From positions 6,882,001 to 6,946,000 of the forward strand of contig NZ_CP107905.1 of the NCBI RefSeq assembly GCF_036014015.1: a DNA stretch of 64,000 nucleotides, read 5' to 3'. The stretch comes from Streptomyces sp. NBC_00457. GTDB lineage: Bacteria > Actinomycetota > Actinomycetes > Streptomycetales > Streptomycetaceae. Within the stretch, counting starts at the first letter, position 1. Every line of letters begins with the position of its first letter. The translations under genes and the position numbers were made by a program. Below, in pieces: positions 52,299 through 61,162 of this stretch. The notes below the pieces were generated by a model, which ran no database searches, was not told where the DNA came from, and saw only the letters and a list, made by a program, of their open reading frames with translations.

Positions 52299-54944
52299 AT
52301 GGATCTTCGACTGCCCGGACTGCGTGGGCCAGGGCGGCCGCGGCGGCTTCTTACCGCCGCGGCCGCCCTTGTCGTCCTCGCCGGCGCCGGTACGTGGACG
52401 GCCGTCGCCTCCGACGACGCGCCCGCGGTGCACCGCGCCGACCGGGTGATGGCCGTGGGTGACGGGGTGCGCGTCGACACCTCGTACTTCACCTCCGGCG
52501 CGGACGGCCGCCGCCCCGCCGTCCTGCTGGCGCACGGCTTCGGCGGCAGCAAGGACGACGTACGCGAGCAGGCCGAGGACCTCGCCGCCGACGGCTACGC
52601 GGTGCTGACCTGGTCGGCCCGCGGCTTCGGCAAGTCGACCGGCAAGGTCGGCCTGAACGACCCGAAGGCCGAGGTCGCCGACGTCTCCCGGCTGATCGAC
52701 TGGCTGGCCGAGCAGCCCCAGGTCCAGCTCGACAAGACCGGCGACCCGCGCGTGGGCATGGCCGGAGCCTCGTACGGCGGCGCGATCTCCCTCCTCGGCG
52801 CCGGGTACGACGACCGGGTGGACGCCATCGCCCCGGCGATCACCTACTGGAACCTCGCGGACGCCCTGTTCCCGAACGGCGTCTTCAAGAAGCTGTGGGC
52901 GGGCGTCTTCTTCAACACGGCGGGCGGCTGCGACAAGTTCGAGACGCGGCTCTGCGAGATGTACGACCGCGTCGCTGAGTCCGGCACCCCGGACGCCGAG
53001 GCACGGCAGCTCTTGGAGGAGCGCTCACCGTCGGCCGTCGGCGACCGCATCAAGGTGCCCACCCTGCTGATGCAGGGCCAGACGGACTCCCTCTTCCCGC
53101 TCGGCCAGGCCGACGCGGCGGCGAAGGCGATCCGCGCCAACGGAGCCCCCGTCGACGTCGACTGGATCTCCGGCGGGCATGACGGCGGCGATCTGGAGGC
53201 GAGCCGGCTCAACGCGCGCGTGGACTCCTGGTTCGACCGCTACCTCAAGGACGACAAGAGCGCCGACACCGGCCCCGCCTTCCGCATCACCCGCACCGGC
53301 GGCGTCGACTCCACCGACGGCGAGGCCACGCTGCGCGGTGCGAGCGGCGACACCTACCCGGGCCTGGAGAGCGGCCAGAAGTCCGTCGCCCTGACCGGCC
53401 GCGAGCAGACCTTCGACAACCCGGCCGGCGCCAACCCGCCGGCCATCTCCGCCCTGCCCGGCCTCGGCGGCGGCGGACTCGCCCAGCTCTCCTCGCTCGG
53501 CGTCGGTATCTCGCTGGACTTCCCCGGCCAGTACGCCGCCTTCGAGTCGGCCCCCGTCGGCGACGACCTGCGCATCACCGGATCGCCGACGGCCACCGTC
53601 CACGTCAAGTCCACCAGCGACGACGCCGTCCTCTTCGGCAAGGTGTACGACGTCGGCCCCGACGGCGCCCAGCAGGTGCTGCCGTCCCAGCTGGTGACGC
53701 CCCTGAGGGTGACGGACGCCAAGGCCGGCAAGGATGTCACGATCACGCTGCCCGCCATCGACCACAACGTCGACAAGGGCCACCGGCTGCGCCTGGTCCT
53801 CTCCTCCACGGACCTCGGCTACGCCTCGCCGGCGGCCCCGGCGACGTACACCGTCTCCCTGAAGGGCGACCTGTCGGTGCCCACGGCCTCCGGCGTGAGC
53901 ACGGCGGCGGCTCCGCTGCCGTCCTGGGTGTGGTGGCTGCCGCTCGCGGGCGCCGGCATCGCGCTTGCCCTGCTGCTGACCGCCCGCCGCCGCACCGCGT
54001 CCGCGCCCCCGGACCCCGCACTCGCCGAAGTTCCGCTCCAGATCACGGACTTGAGCAAGCGATACTCGAAGTCGTCCGACCGTTACGCGGTCAAGGACCT
54101 GTCCTTCCGCGTCGAGAAGGGCCAGGTGCTGGGCCTCCTCGGACCGAACGGCGCGGGCAAGACCACGACCCTGCGCATGCTGATGGGCCTGATCACCCCG
54201 GACGGCGGCGAGATCCGGGTCTTCGGCCACGCCATCCGGCCGGGCTCCCCGGTGCTGTCCCGGGTCGGCGCCTTCGTCGAGGGCGCGGGCTTCCTGCCGC
54301 ATCTGTCCGGCCGGGAGAACCTGGAGCTGTACTGGGCCGCGACCGGCCGCCCCGCCGGGGACGCGCACATCGAGGAGGCCCTGGAGATCGCGGGCCTCGG
54401 CGACGCCCTCGCCCGCGCGGTGCGCACGTACTCGCAGGGCATGCGCCAGCGCCTCGCCATCGCCCAGGCCATGCTCGGCCTGCCGGACCTGCTCATCCTC
54501 GACGAACCGACCAACGGCCTCGACCCGCCGCAGATCCGCGAGATGCGCGAGGTGCTGATCCGGTACGCCGCCGCCGGACGCACGGTGATCGTCTCCAGCC
54601 ACTTGCTGGCGGAGGTCGAGCAGTCCTGTACCCACCTCGTGGTGATGGACCGGGGCCGACTCGTACAGGCGGGCCAGGTCGGAGAGATCATCGGCTCCGG
54701 CGACACCCTCCTCGTCGGCACCGGTACGCCGGTGGAGGGACCCGTCGTGGAGAAGGTCGCGGCGCTGCCCGGCATCAGCTCGGCCGTGTCCACCGACGAC
54801 GGCCTGCTGATCAGGCTCGACGGTGACGGCACACCACAGCGCCTGGTCGCCGAACTCGTCCGCCTCGACATCCCCGTCCAGTCGGTCGGCCCGCACCGCC
54901 GCCTCGAAGACGCCTTCCTCACCCTGATCGGAGGCTCCGCATGA
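52299..54944 (+). CDS. Extracellular S15/CocE-like hydrolase fused to ABC transporter ATPase
   Basis: An 881-residue fusion. Order: N-terminal signal anchor (about 17-38); alpha/beta hydrolase with triad candidates Ser158 in GASYGG, Asp263 in QTDSLF and His294 in GGHDGG; a beta-rich domain like the X-Pro dipeptidyl-peptidase C-terminus (about 330-530); membrane helix about 541-563 (SWVWWLPLAGAGIALALLL); then a full ABC ATPase with Walker A GPNGAGKT (615-622), signature YSQGMRQR (711-718) and Walker B ending at Asp735-Glu736. Topology is consistent: hydrolase outside, ATPase inside. It overlaps the permease gene by 4 bp. Substrate unknown; export coupled to extracellular cleavage is inferred. 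Confidence 0.9.
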   Translation: MDLRLPGLRGPGRPRRLLTAAAALVVLAGAGTWTAVASDDAPAVHRADRVMAVGDGVRVDTSYFTSGADGRRPAVLLAHGFGGSKDDVREQAEDLAADGYAVLTWSARGFGKSTGKVGLNDPKAEVADVSRLIDWLAEQPQVQLDKTGDPRVGMAGASYGGAISLLGAGYDDRVDAIAPAITYWNLADALFPNGVFKKLWAGVFFNTAGGCDKFETRLCEMYDRVAESGTPDAEARQLLEERSPSAVGDRIKVPTLLMQGQTDSLFPLGQADAAAKAIRANGAPVDVDWISGGHDGGDLEASRLNARVDSWFDRYLKDDKSADTGPAFRITRTGGVDSTDGEATLRGASGDTYPGLESGQKSVALTGREQTFDNPAGANPPAISALPGLGGGGLAQLSSLGVGISLDFPGQYAAFESAPVGDDLRITGSPTATVHVKSTSDDAVLFGKVYDVGPDGAQQVLPSQLVTPLRVTDAKAGKDVTITLPAIDHNVDKGHRLRLVLSSTDLGYASPAAPATYTVSLKGDLSVPTASGVSTAAAPLPSWVWWLPLAGAGIALALLLTARRRTASAPPDPALAEVPLQITDLSKRYSKSSDRYAVKDLSFRVEKGQVLGLLGPNGAGKTTTLRMLMGLITPDGGEIRVFGHAIRPGSPVLSRVGAFVEGAGFLPHLSGRENLELYWAATGRPAGDAHIEEALEIAGLGDALARAVRTYSQGMRQRLAIAQAMLGLPDLLILDEPTNGLDPPQIREMREVLIRYAAAGRTVIVSSHLLAEVEQSCTHLVVMDRGRLVQAGQVGEIIGSGDTLLVGTGTPVEGPVVEKVAALPGISSAVSTDDGLLIRLDGDGTPQRLVAELVRLDIPVQSVGPHRRLEDAFLTLIGGSA

Positions 54945-55855
54945 GCACGCTCACCGAGGGAACCGGCCGCTCCGAAGAGACCGGCCGCCCCGAGCCGCTC
55001 GTCGAGCGCGCCGAAACGGCGTCCGGCTATCGCCCGGGCCGCACCCTGCCGCTCCGCGTCGAGCTGCTCCGCCAGCTCAAGCGGCGCCGCACGCTGGTCA
55101 TGTTCGCGATCCTCGCCGCCCTGCCGTTCGTGCTCGTCGTCGCCTTCGCGATCGGCGGCGAGCCCGACAGCGGCGGTGGCGAGCGGATCACGCTGCTGGA
55201 CACGGCCACGCAGTCCGCCGCCAACTTCGCCGCGGTGAACCTGTTCGTGTCCGCGGGCTTCCTGCTGGTGATCCCCGTCGCCCTGTTCTGCGGGGACACG
55301 GTCGCCTCGGAGGCCGGCTGGTCCTCCCTGCGCTATCTGCTCGCCGCACCCGTGCCACGCGCCCGGCTGCTGTGGTCCAAGCTCGTCGTCGGCCTCGGCC
55401 TCAGCCTGGCCGCGATGATCGTGCTGCCGCTGGTCGCGCTGGCCGTCGGCGTCGCCGCCTACGGGTGGGGTCCGCTGCAGCTGCCGACCGGCGGCGCGGT
55501 GGACGCGGGCACGGCGGCGCAGCAGCTCGTGGTGGTCGTCGGGTTCATCTTCGTCTCCCAACTGGTCACCGCGGGGCTCGCGTTCTGGCTGTCCACCAAG
55601 ACGGACGCGCCCCTCGGCGCGGTCGGCGGCGCGGTCGGCCTGACCATCGTCGGCAACGTCCTCGACCAGGTGACCGCCCTCGGCGACTGGCGGCACTTCC
55701 TGCCCGCGCACTGGAACTACGCCTGGGCCGACGCCGTCCAGCCGAACCCCGAGTGGTCCAGCATGATCCAGGGCAGCGCGATTTCCGTAACGTACGCGCT
55801 CGTGCTGTTCGCGCTGGCCTTCCGCGGTTTCGCGCGCAAGGACATCGTGTCGTAG
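54941..55855 (+). CDS. ABC-2-type transporter permease
   Basis: A 304-residue membrane protein with about six helices, of the ABC-2 type with SEAGWSSLRYLLAAPVPRAR, the conserved cytoplasmic segment of such permeases. An N-terminal charged stretch of about 45 residues precedes the first helix. ATG 54941 overlaps the stop of the hydrolase-ATPase gene (ATGA), so the permease and ATPase are made as a unit. Two copies would form an exporter with the fused ATPase. Confidence 0.92.
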   Translation: MSTLTEGTGRSEETGRPEPLVERAETASGYRPGRTLPLRVELLRQLKRRRTLVMFAILAALPFVLVVAFAIGGEPDSGGGERITLLDTATQSAANFAAVNLFVSAGFLLVIPVALFCGDTVASEAGWSSLRYLLAAPVPRARLLWSKLVVGLGLSLAAMIVLPLVALAVGVAAYGWGPLQLPTGGAVDAGTAAQQLVVVVGFIFVSQLVTAGLAFWLSTKTDAPLGAVGGAVGLTIVGNVLDQVTALGDWRHFLPAHWNYAWADAVQPNPEWSSMIQGSAISVTYALVLFALAFRGFARKDIVS

Positions 55856-55993
55856 GTCAACGGAGGGTCACCCACCGGTCTCGACAGACCTGCTCCGTGC
55901 CCTCATCGAGACTCTTCCGCAACGCCCCGTCACGCACGTTCCGGCCTCCTTCGCCGTCACAGTCACAGACGTCGAACGACAAAGGGGGCACGG

Positions 55994-57511
55994 ATGTTGA
56001 AGCGGTACGGCACACGACGGCTGCTGCTCACGCTCACCGCGGCGAGCGGCCTGCTGCTCACGGCCTGCGGTGGGGGTGAGGACTCGGACAGTAGCAAGAC
56101 CTCGGACTCGGCACGGGAAACCGGCTTCCCGGCACCCGCGATACCCGAGCCCGAAGGAAGCCAGGGAACCGACGAATCCCGGGAGTTCGCCCCGGCCCCC
56201 GACCACCTCTCCACCTTCGCCCTGGACGTCGACACCGCCTCCTACGGCTACGCCCGCCGCACCCTCGCCGAGGGCCGGCTGCCCGACCCGTCGACGGTCC
56301 GCCCGGAGGAATTCGTCAACAGCTTCCGCCAGGACTACGACCGCCCCGACGGCGACGGCTTCTCCGTGACCGTCGACGGCGCCCGCACCGCCGCGGACGA
56401 CTGGTCCCTGGTCCGGGTCGGCCTCGCCACCCGGTCCGCCGAGGACGAGGGCGAACGGCCGCCCGCCGCCCTCACCTTCGTCATCGACATCTCCGGCTCC
56501 ATGGCCGAGCCCGGCCGGCTCGACCTCGCCAAGGACTCCCTCGGCGTGATGACGGACCAGCTCCGCGACGACGACTCGGTCGCGATCGTCACCTTCAGCG
56601 ACGAGGCCGAGGAGGTGCTGCCGATGACCCGCCTCGACGACGATCGCGACGAGGTCCACGACGCCATCGACAGCCTGGAGCCCACCGACTCGACCAACCT
56701 CGGCGCGGGCGTCGACACCGGCTACGAGACCGCGGAGGAAGGCCTGCGCGAGGGCGCCACCAACCGCGTCGTCCTCATCTCCGACGCCCTCGCCAACACC
56801 GGCGACACCGACGCGGAGACCATCCTCGAACGCATCGCGAGCGAACGCCGCGAGCACGGCATCACCCTCTTCGGCGTCGGCGTGGGCAGCGACTACGGCG
56901 ACGCCCTGATGGAACAGCTCGCCGACAACGGCGACGGCCACACGGTCTACGTCTCGGACGACGAGGAAGCCCGCAAGGTGTTCGTGCAGCAGCTCCCGCA
57001 GAACATCGACCTCACCGCCCGCGACGCCAAGGCCCAGGTCGCCTTCGACCCCGAGACGGTCGCCGAGTACCGCCTGGTCGGCTACGACAACCGCGAGGTC
57101 GCCGACGAGGACTTCCGGGACGACAGCGTCGACGGCGGCGAGGTCGGCCCCGGCCACACCGTCACCGCCCTCTACGCCGTCCGCGTCAAGCCCGGCGCCG
57201 AGGGCCACCTCGCCACGGCGAGCGTCCGCTGGCTCGACCCCGAATCCCGCGACCCGCACGAGGAGTCCGGCCAACTGGAGACCGGTTCCCTCGATGACTC
57301 CCTGAGCGAAGCCGCGCCGCGCTTCCAGGTCACCGCGACGGCCGCCTACTTCGCCGACGCCCTCGACGGCGACGACTCCCTTCCGGGCGCCCCGACCCTC
57401 GCCGGACTGGCCGACTACTCCGCCGAGTTGGCGGACTGCACCGAGGACGAGGAGGTCCGCCGCCTCGCCGACACCATCGACCGGGCGAGCGACCTCACCG
57501 GTCAGGACTGA
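55994..57511 (+). CDS. VWA-domain lipoprotein (YfbK-like)
   Basis: A 505-residue lipoprotein. The lipobox is LLTACGG. The N-terminal FALDVDTASYGYARRTLAEG block and the central von Willebrand A domain follow the YfbK plan. The metal-ion-dependent adhesion site starts at Asp165 in DISGSM, with later Thr in DSTNLGAGV and Asp in LISDALAN. A C-terminal DUF3520-like part includes RDAKAQVAFDPETVAEYRL. The protein probably binds an envelope partner on the cell surface. Its 3' end overlaps the convergent chorismate mutase gene by 10 bp. Confidence 0.9.
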   Translation: MLKRYGTRRLLLTLTAASGLLLTACGGGEDSDSSKTSDSARETGFPAPAIPEPEGSQGTDESREFAPAPDHLSTFALDVDTASYGYARRTLAEGRLPDPSTVRPEEFVNSFRQDYDRPDGDGFSVTVDGARTAADDWSLVRVGLATRSAEDEGERPPAALTFVIDISGSMAEPGRLDLAKDSLGVMTDQLRDDDSVAIVTFSDEAEEVLPMTRLDDDRDEVHDAIDSLEPTDSTNLGAGVDTGYETAEEGLREGATNRVVLISDALANTGDTDAETILERIASERREHGITLFGVGVGSDYGDALMEQLADNGDGHTVYVSDDEEARKVFVQQLPQNIDLTARDAKAQVAFDPETVAEYRLVGYDNREVADEDFRDDSVDGGEVGPGHTVTALYAVRVKPGAEGHLATASVRWLDPESRDPHEESGQLETGSLDDSLSEAAPRFQVTATAAYFADALDGDDSLPGAPTLAGLADYSAELADCTEDEEVRRLADTIDRASDLTGQD

Positions 57512-58119
57512 GACTCGCCCCCGCACACGGAGGGCACGGCCCGCTGAAGCCCTTTCAGATGCAGGACGTCCAGCTCATGGCGGTACGCCGACCAACTGGC
57601 TGCCAGAAGGAGCCTCGGCTCGCACGACGGCGACGTCCGCAGCCGCTGCGTGTCCTTGAGCGCGGTCAGCAACTCGGTGGTGATGCGGTCGAGTTGCGGC
57701 CGCACCTCCGTGACCAGGTCGGGGCGCTCGGTGGGCCGCTCCTCGGGATGCGCGTCCCAGCGTCCGTACAGCCCGCGCTGCACCAGCTTGTTCGCCTCGA
57801 TCTGGTCCCGGAACACGGCCTGGACGGCCGCCGGGTCCAGCCCGAGCCCGGTCGCCCGGGCGGCGACGTCGTCCAGGATCTGCTGCTCGCGCACCGGGTC
57901 GTCGATCGGCTTGTCGGTGCCGTACTTGGCGGCCGCCACCTTGTCGGCGAGCAGCAGCCGCTCGGCGAACAGGTCGGTCAGCGGGACGAGTCCGGGGGCG
58001 ACGGAGGCCGCCCGCGGGGGAGCCGAGGGCTGTGCGGCGGCCGATGCGGCGCCGGAGAGGGACAGGGCGGTGGCGGCGCAGACGGCCACCAGGGCGGACC
58101 GGAGACGTCGGGAGTGCAC
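57502..58119 (-). CDS. Secreted chorismate mutase (AroQ gamma-like)
   Basis: A 205-residue exported protein. GTG 58119 follows GGAAGGA by 7 bp and starts a Sec signal (RRLRSALVAVCAATALSLS to SAAAQ). The mature all-helical part has LTDLFAERLLLADKVAAAKY, then PIDDPVREQQILDDV and VQAVFRDQIEANKLVQRGL, which carry the Arg, Lys and Gln residues of the *MtCM-type active site. It converts chorismate to prephenate outside the cytoplasm; the purpose in a saprophyte is unclear. Two Cys near the C-terminus could form a disulfide. Confidence 0.87.
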   Translation of the reverse strand: MHSRRLRSALVAVCAATALSLSGAASAAAQPSAPPRAASVAPGLVPLTDLFAERLLLADKVAAAKYGTDKPIDDPVREQQILDDVAARATGLGLDPAAVQAVFRDQIEANKLVQRGLYGRWDAHPEERPTERPDLVTEVRPQLDRITTELLTALKDTQRLRTSPSCEPRLLLAASWSAYRHELDVLHLKGLQRAVPSVCGGESQS

Positions 58120-58257
58120 GGGAGTTCCTTCCGTGGGGGGGCGGTCGTACAGCAACGTACAGACGCACACACCATCACTACTCCCCGACCCATTGACCTT
58201 TCGTTACGCGCGAGTAAGTTGACTCCGCGGTAAGTCCGACTGGCACCGGGAGCCGAC

Positions 58258-60177
58258 ATGGGCGTACGCAGGGACCTCAAGCGGGCGAAGCAGCGCACCG
58301 ACCTGGCCGCACGCACCGAGGTCGAGCTGATCAGGGACGGGTCGGGCGCGGTGCGCGAGGCCCGTACCGCGCCGCTCGCGCCGCGCGTCACCACCGGCAG
58401 CACGGCCGATCTGCCGTTCACCAACGCCGCGGAGGCTCCCGACGCCGTGGTCCTGCGCCGCGAGCGGCACGGCACCTGGCAGCCCGTCACGGCCGCCGCT
58501 TTCGCCGCCGAAGTCACCGCCGTCGCCAAGGGGTTGATCGCCGCCGGCCTCGAACCGGGCGGCCGGGTCGCCCTGATGTCCCGCACCCGCTACGAATGGA
58601 CGGTCCTGGACTTCGCGATCTGGACGGCCGGCGGTAAGACCGTCCCGATCTACGCCACCTCCTCGGCCGAGCAGGTCGAGTGGATCGTCCGCGACTCGGG
58701 CACCCGTTTCGTCGTCACGGAGACGGCGGAGAACACCGAGACGGTGACGACGGGCACGGCCCGCCACCCCGAACCCCCGCGCATCTGGCAGCTCGACGCA
58801 GACGCACTCACCCAACTCACCACCCTCGGCCGGGACATCCCCGACGAGGAGGTCACCAAGCGCCGTACGGCCCTGACCCCCGACACGGTCGCCACGGTCT
58901 GCTACACCTCCGGCACCACCGGAAAGCCGAAAGGCTGCGTCCTCACCCACGCGAACCTCCATGCCGAGGCCGCCAACACGGTCGAACTGCTCCACCCCCT
59001 CTTCAAGGAGGTCACCCGCCAAACAGCCTCCACCCTCCTCTTCCTCCCCCTCGCCCACATCCTCGGCCGCACGCTCCAGATCGCCTGTCTCATGGCCCGT
59101 ATCGAGATCGGCCACTGCCCGAGCATCAAGCCCGACGAACTCCGCCCCGCACTCAAGGAGTTCCGGCCCACCTTCCTCGTCGGCGTCCCGTATCTCTTCG
59201 AGAAGATCCACGACACCGGCCGCGCCACCGCCGAGAAGATCGGCCGCGGCGCCTCCTTCGACCGCGCCGACCGCATCGGCGTCCGCTTCGGCGAGGCATA
59301 CCTGAACAAGTTCCTCGGCACCGGCAAGGGCCCGGGCCCCGCCCTCTATGCCGCCTGGGCCCTGTACGACCTGCTGGTCTACCGCCGGGTCCGCAAGGAA
59401 CTCGGCGGCCGGATGCGGTACGCCATCAGCGGTGGCTCCCCGCTCGACCGCAACCTCAACCTGTTCTTCTACGCCGCCGGAATCATCGTCTACGAGGGCT
59501 ACGGCCTGACCGAGACCACCGCAGCCGCCACCATCGTCCCGCCCCTCAAGCCCCGCCCCGGCACGGTCGGCCTCCCGGTCCCCGGCACGGCCATCCGTAT
59601 CGCCGACGACGGCGAGGTGCTCATCAAGGGCGGGATCGTCTTCGGGTCGTACTGGAACAACCCGGCCGCCACCGACGCCGTACTCACCGACGACTGGTTC
59701 GCCACCGGCGACCTGGGCGCCCTCGACGAGGACGGCTATCTCACCATCACCGGCCGCAAGAAGGACATCATCGTCACCTCCGGCGGCAAGAACGTCTCCC
59801 CGGCCGTTCTGGAGGACCGGCTGCGCAGCCGCCCGCCCGTCGGCCAGTGCCTCGTCGTCGGCGACAACCGCCCCTTCGTGGCCGCTCTGATCACCCTCGA
59901 CCCCGACGCGGTCGCCCACTGGCTGGCGGTCCGCAAACTGCCCGCCGACACCCCGCTGTCCGAGGTCGTCCAGGACCCGCGGATGCGCGCGCAGGTCCAG
60001 AAGGCCGTGGACTACGCCAACGAGGCCGTCTCCCGCGCCGAGTCGATCCGCGCCTTCGTCCTGGTCGAGGGCGAGTTCACCGAGGACAACGGCATGCTCA
60101 CCCCGTCCCTGAAGGTGAAACGGCATGCGGTGACGGCGGCGTACGCGAACGAGATCGAGGCGCTGTACGGCGGGTGA
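58258..60177 (+). CDS. Long-chain fatty acid-CoA ligase (FadD15-like)
   Basis: A 639-residue ANL-superfamily enzyme that activates fatty acids to acyl-CoA via acyl-AMP. Motifs: P-loop YTSGTTGKPKG at about 216-226; [48 protein letters not shown] and the hinge KKDIIVTSGGKN. The catalytic Lys is in LTPSLKVKRH. The N-terminus has no signal. The gene is single. Family members in Streptomyces supply acyl-CoA for beta-oxidation and lipid turnover. Confidence 0.93.
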   Translation: MGVRRDLKRAKQRTDLAARTEVELIRDGSGAVREARTAPLAPRVTTGSTADLPFTNAAEAPDAVVLRRERHGTWQPVTAAAFAAEVTAVAKGLIAAGLEPGGRVALMSRTRYEWTVLDFAIWTAGGKTVPIYATSSAEQVEWIVRDSGTRFVVTETAENTETVTTGTARHPEPPRIWQLDADALTQLTTLGRDIPDEEVTKRRTALTPDTVATVCYTSGTTGKPKGCVLTHANLHAEAANTVELLHPLFKEVTRQTASTLLFLPLAHILGRTLQIACLMARIEIGHCPSIKPDELRPALKEFRPTFLVGVPYLFEKIHDTGRATAEKIGRGASFDRADRIGVRFGEAYLNKFLGTGKGPGPALYAAWALYDLLVYRRVRKELGGRMRYAISGGSPLDRNLNLFFYAAGIIVYEGYGLTETTAAATIVPPLKPRPGTVGLPVPGTAIRIADDGEVLIKGGIVFGSYWNNPAATDAVLTDDWFATGDLGALDEDGYLTITGRKKDIIVTSGGKNVSPAVLEDRLRSRPPVGQCLVVGDNRPFVAALITLDPDAVAHWLAVRKLPADTPLSEVVQDPRMRAQVQKAVDYANEAVSRAESIRAFVLVEGEFTEDNGMLTPSLKVKRHAVTAAYANEIEALYGG

Positions 60178-60347
60178 GCCCACCGGGCACGGACGGGCAA
60201 CCGGGTGAATTACCCGGCAAGTTACACATATCGGTTTCTTTGGGTCTCCACATCTCGTTCACAGTTGGCAGGTCGTGGCATATACGCACGCGCGTCAGCG
60301 CGGTCCCCGCGACGACCGGCTTCGCCCCTGAGAGGAAGACAACGAGA

Positions 60348-61058
60348 GTGCGACAGACCCTCAGCAAGGGATTGATCGTGGCCGTCGCCGCCACGACAAG
60401 CGCCCTGTCCCTGTACGGCACCTGGGCCTTCGCGACACCCGGCAAGCTCGGGACCGCGGCCCAGTCCCCGGCCGTACTGTCCGGCAACACGGACGGACCG
60501 GACGGCCTGAACGGCCTGGACGACAAGCTGACCAACCTGGACGAGCGGCTGGACCAACTGCGAGTCCCGCAGCCGTGGTTCGAAAACGGCACCTTCGGCT
60601 ACGACACCGACACCGACACCGACACCGAGGACACGTCCGGCCACCACTCCGAGCAGCCGTCCGTCCCGTCCGGATACGGCAGTGAGGTCCCGTCCGGATA
60701 CGGCAGCGAGGAGCCTTCCGGGTACGGCCCGGAAGAGCCGCCCAGTTACGGCCGCGAGGAGCCGAGCGAGAAGCCGACCTGCGAGTGCCACAGCCACCAC
60801 CCCGAGCCGACCCCCACACCCACACCTACGCCCACCCCCACCCCCACCCCCACACCCACCCCGACCAAGACGGTCACGCCACCGCCCTCCCACAAGCCGA
60901 CGCCCACCCCGTCGAAGACACCGCCGGTAAAGCCCCACCATCCACAGATGCCCGAAACCGGCGCTGAGGGCATCATCGCGGCGACGGCCGCAGGCGGAGC
61001 ACTCCTGGCAGCCGGAACCGTCCTGTACCGGCGGGGCAGGGCAGGGACTCACCGGTAG
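60348..61058 (+). CDS. Wall-anchored Pro/Thr-rich surface protein with MPETG sorting motif
   Basis: A 236-residue protein. A signal peptide (LSKGLIVAVAATTSALSLYG) is followed by a short acidic helix, a DTDTDTDT run, four PSGYGSEE-like repeats, a Cys-Glu-Cys-His cluster, a long (TP)n stretch from TPTPT repeats, and a C-terminal sorting signal: MPETG at 201-205, a hydrophobic helix and RRGRAG. MPETG differs from the common LPxTG or LAxTG by a Met at position one but should suit a class E/D-type sortase. No sortase gene is adjacent. GTG 60348 is preceded by GAGAGGAAG. Confidence 0.85.
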   Translation: MRQTLSKGLIVAVAATTSALSLYGTWAFATPGKLGTAAQSPAVLSGNTDGPDGLNGLDDKLTNLDERLDQLRVPQPWFENGTFGYDTDTDTDTEDTSGHHSEQPSVPSGYGSEVPSGYGSEEPSGYGPEEPPSYGREEPSEKPTCECHSHHPEPTPTPTPTPTPTPTPTPTPTKTVTPPPSHKPTPTPSKTPPVKPHHPQMPETGAEGIIAATAAGGALLAAGTVLYRRGRAGTHR

Positions 61059-61130
61059 TACAGCGCCGGTAAGGGGCGCGGGGCTGTGTCGATTTGCGGC
61101 TACCGCCGCGTGGGCGCGACCAGCCCCCAC
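61059..61130 (+). repeat. Dispersed intergenic repeat, long form, copy 6
   Basis: Starts directly after the preceding TAG. It carries GCGCCGGTAAGGGGCGCGGG, then GTGTCGATTTGCGGCTACCG and GGGCGCGACCAGCCCCCAC, closely matching the long copy at 14504. Confidence 0.8.
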
Positions 61131-61162
61131 CGCCCCGCAGCAAGCGAACTACGCAACCACGC

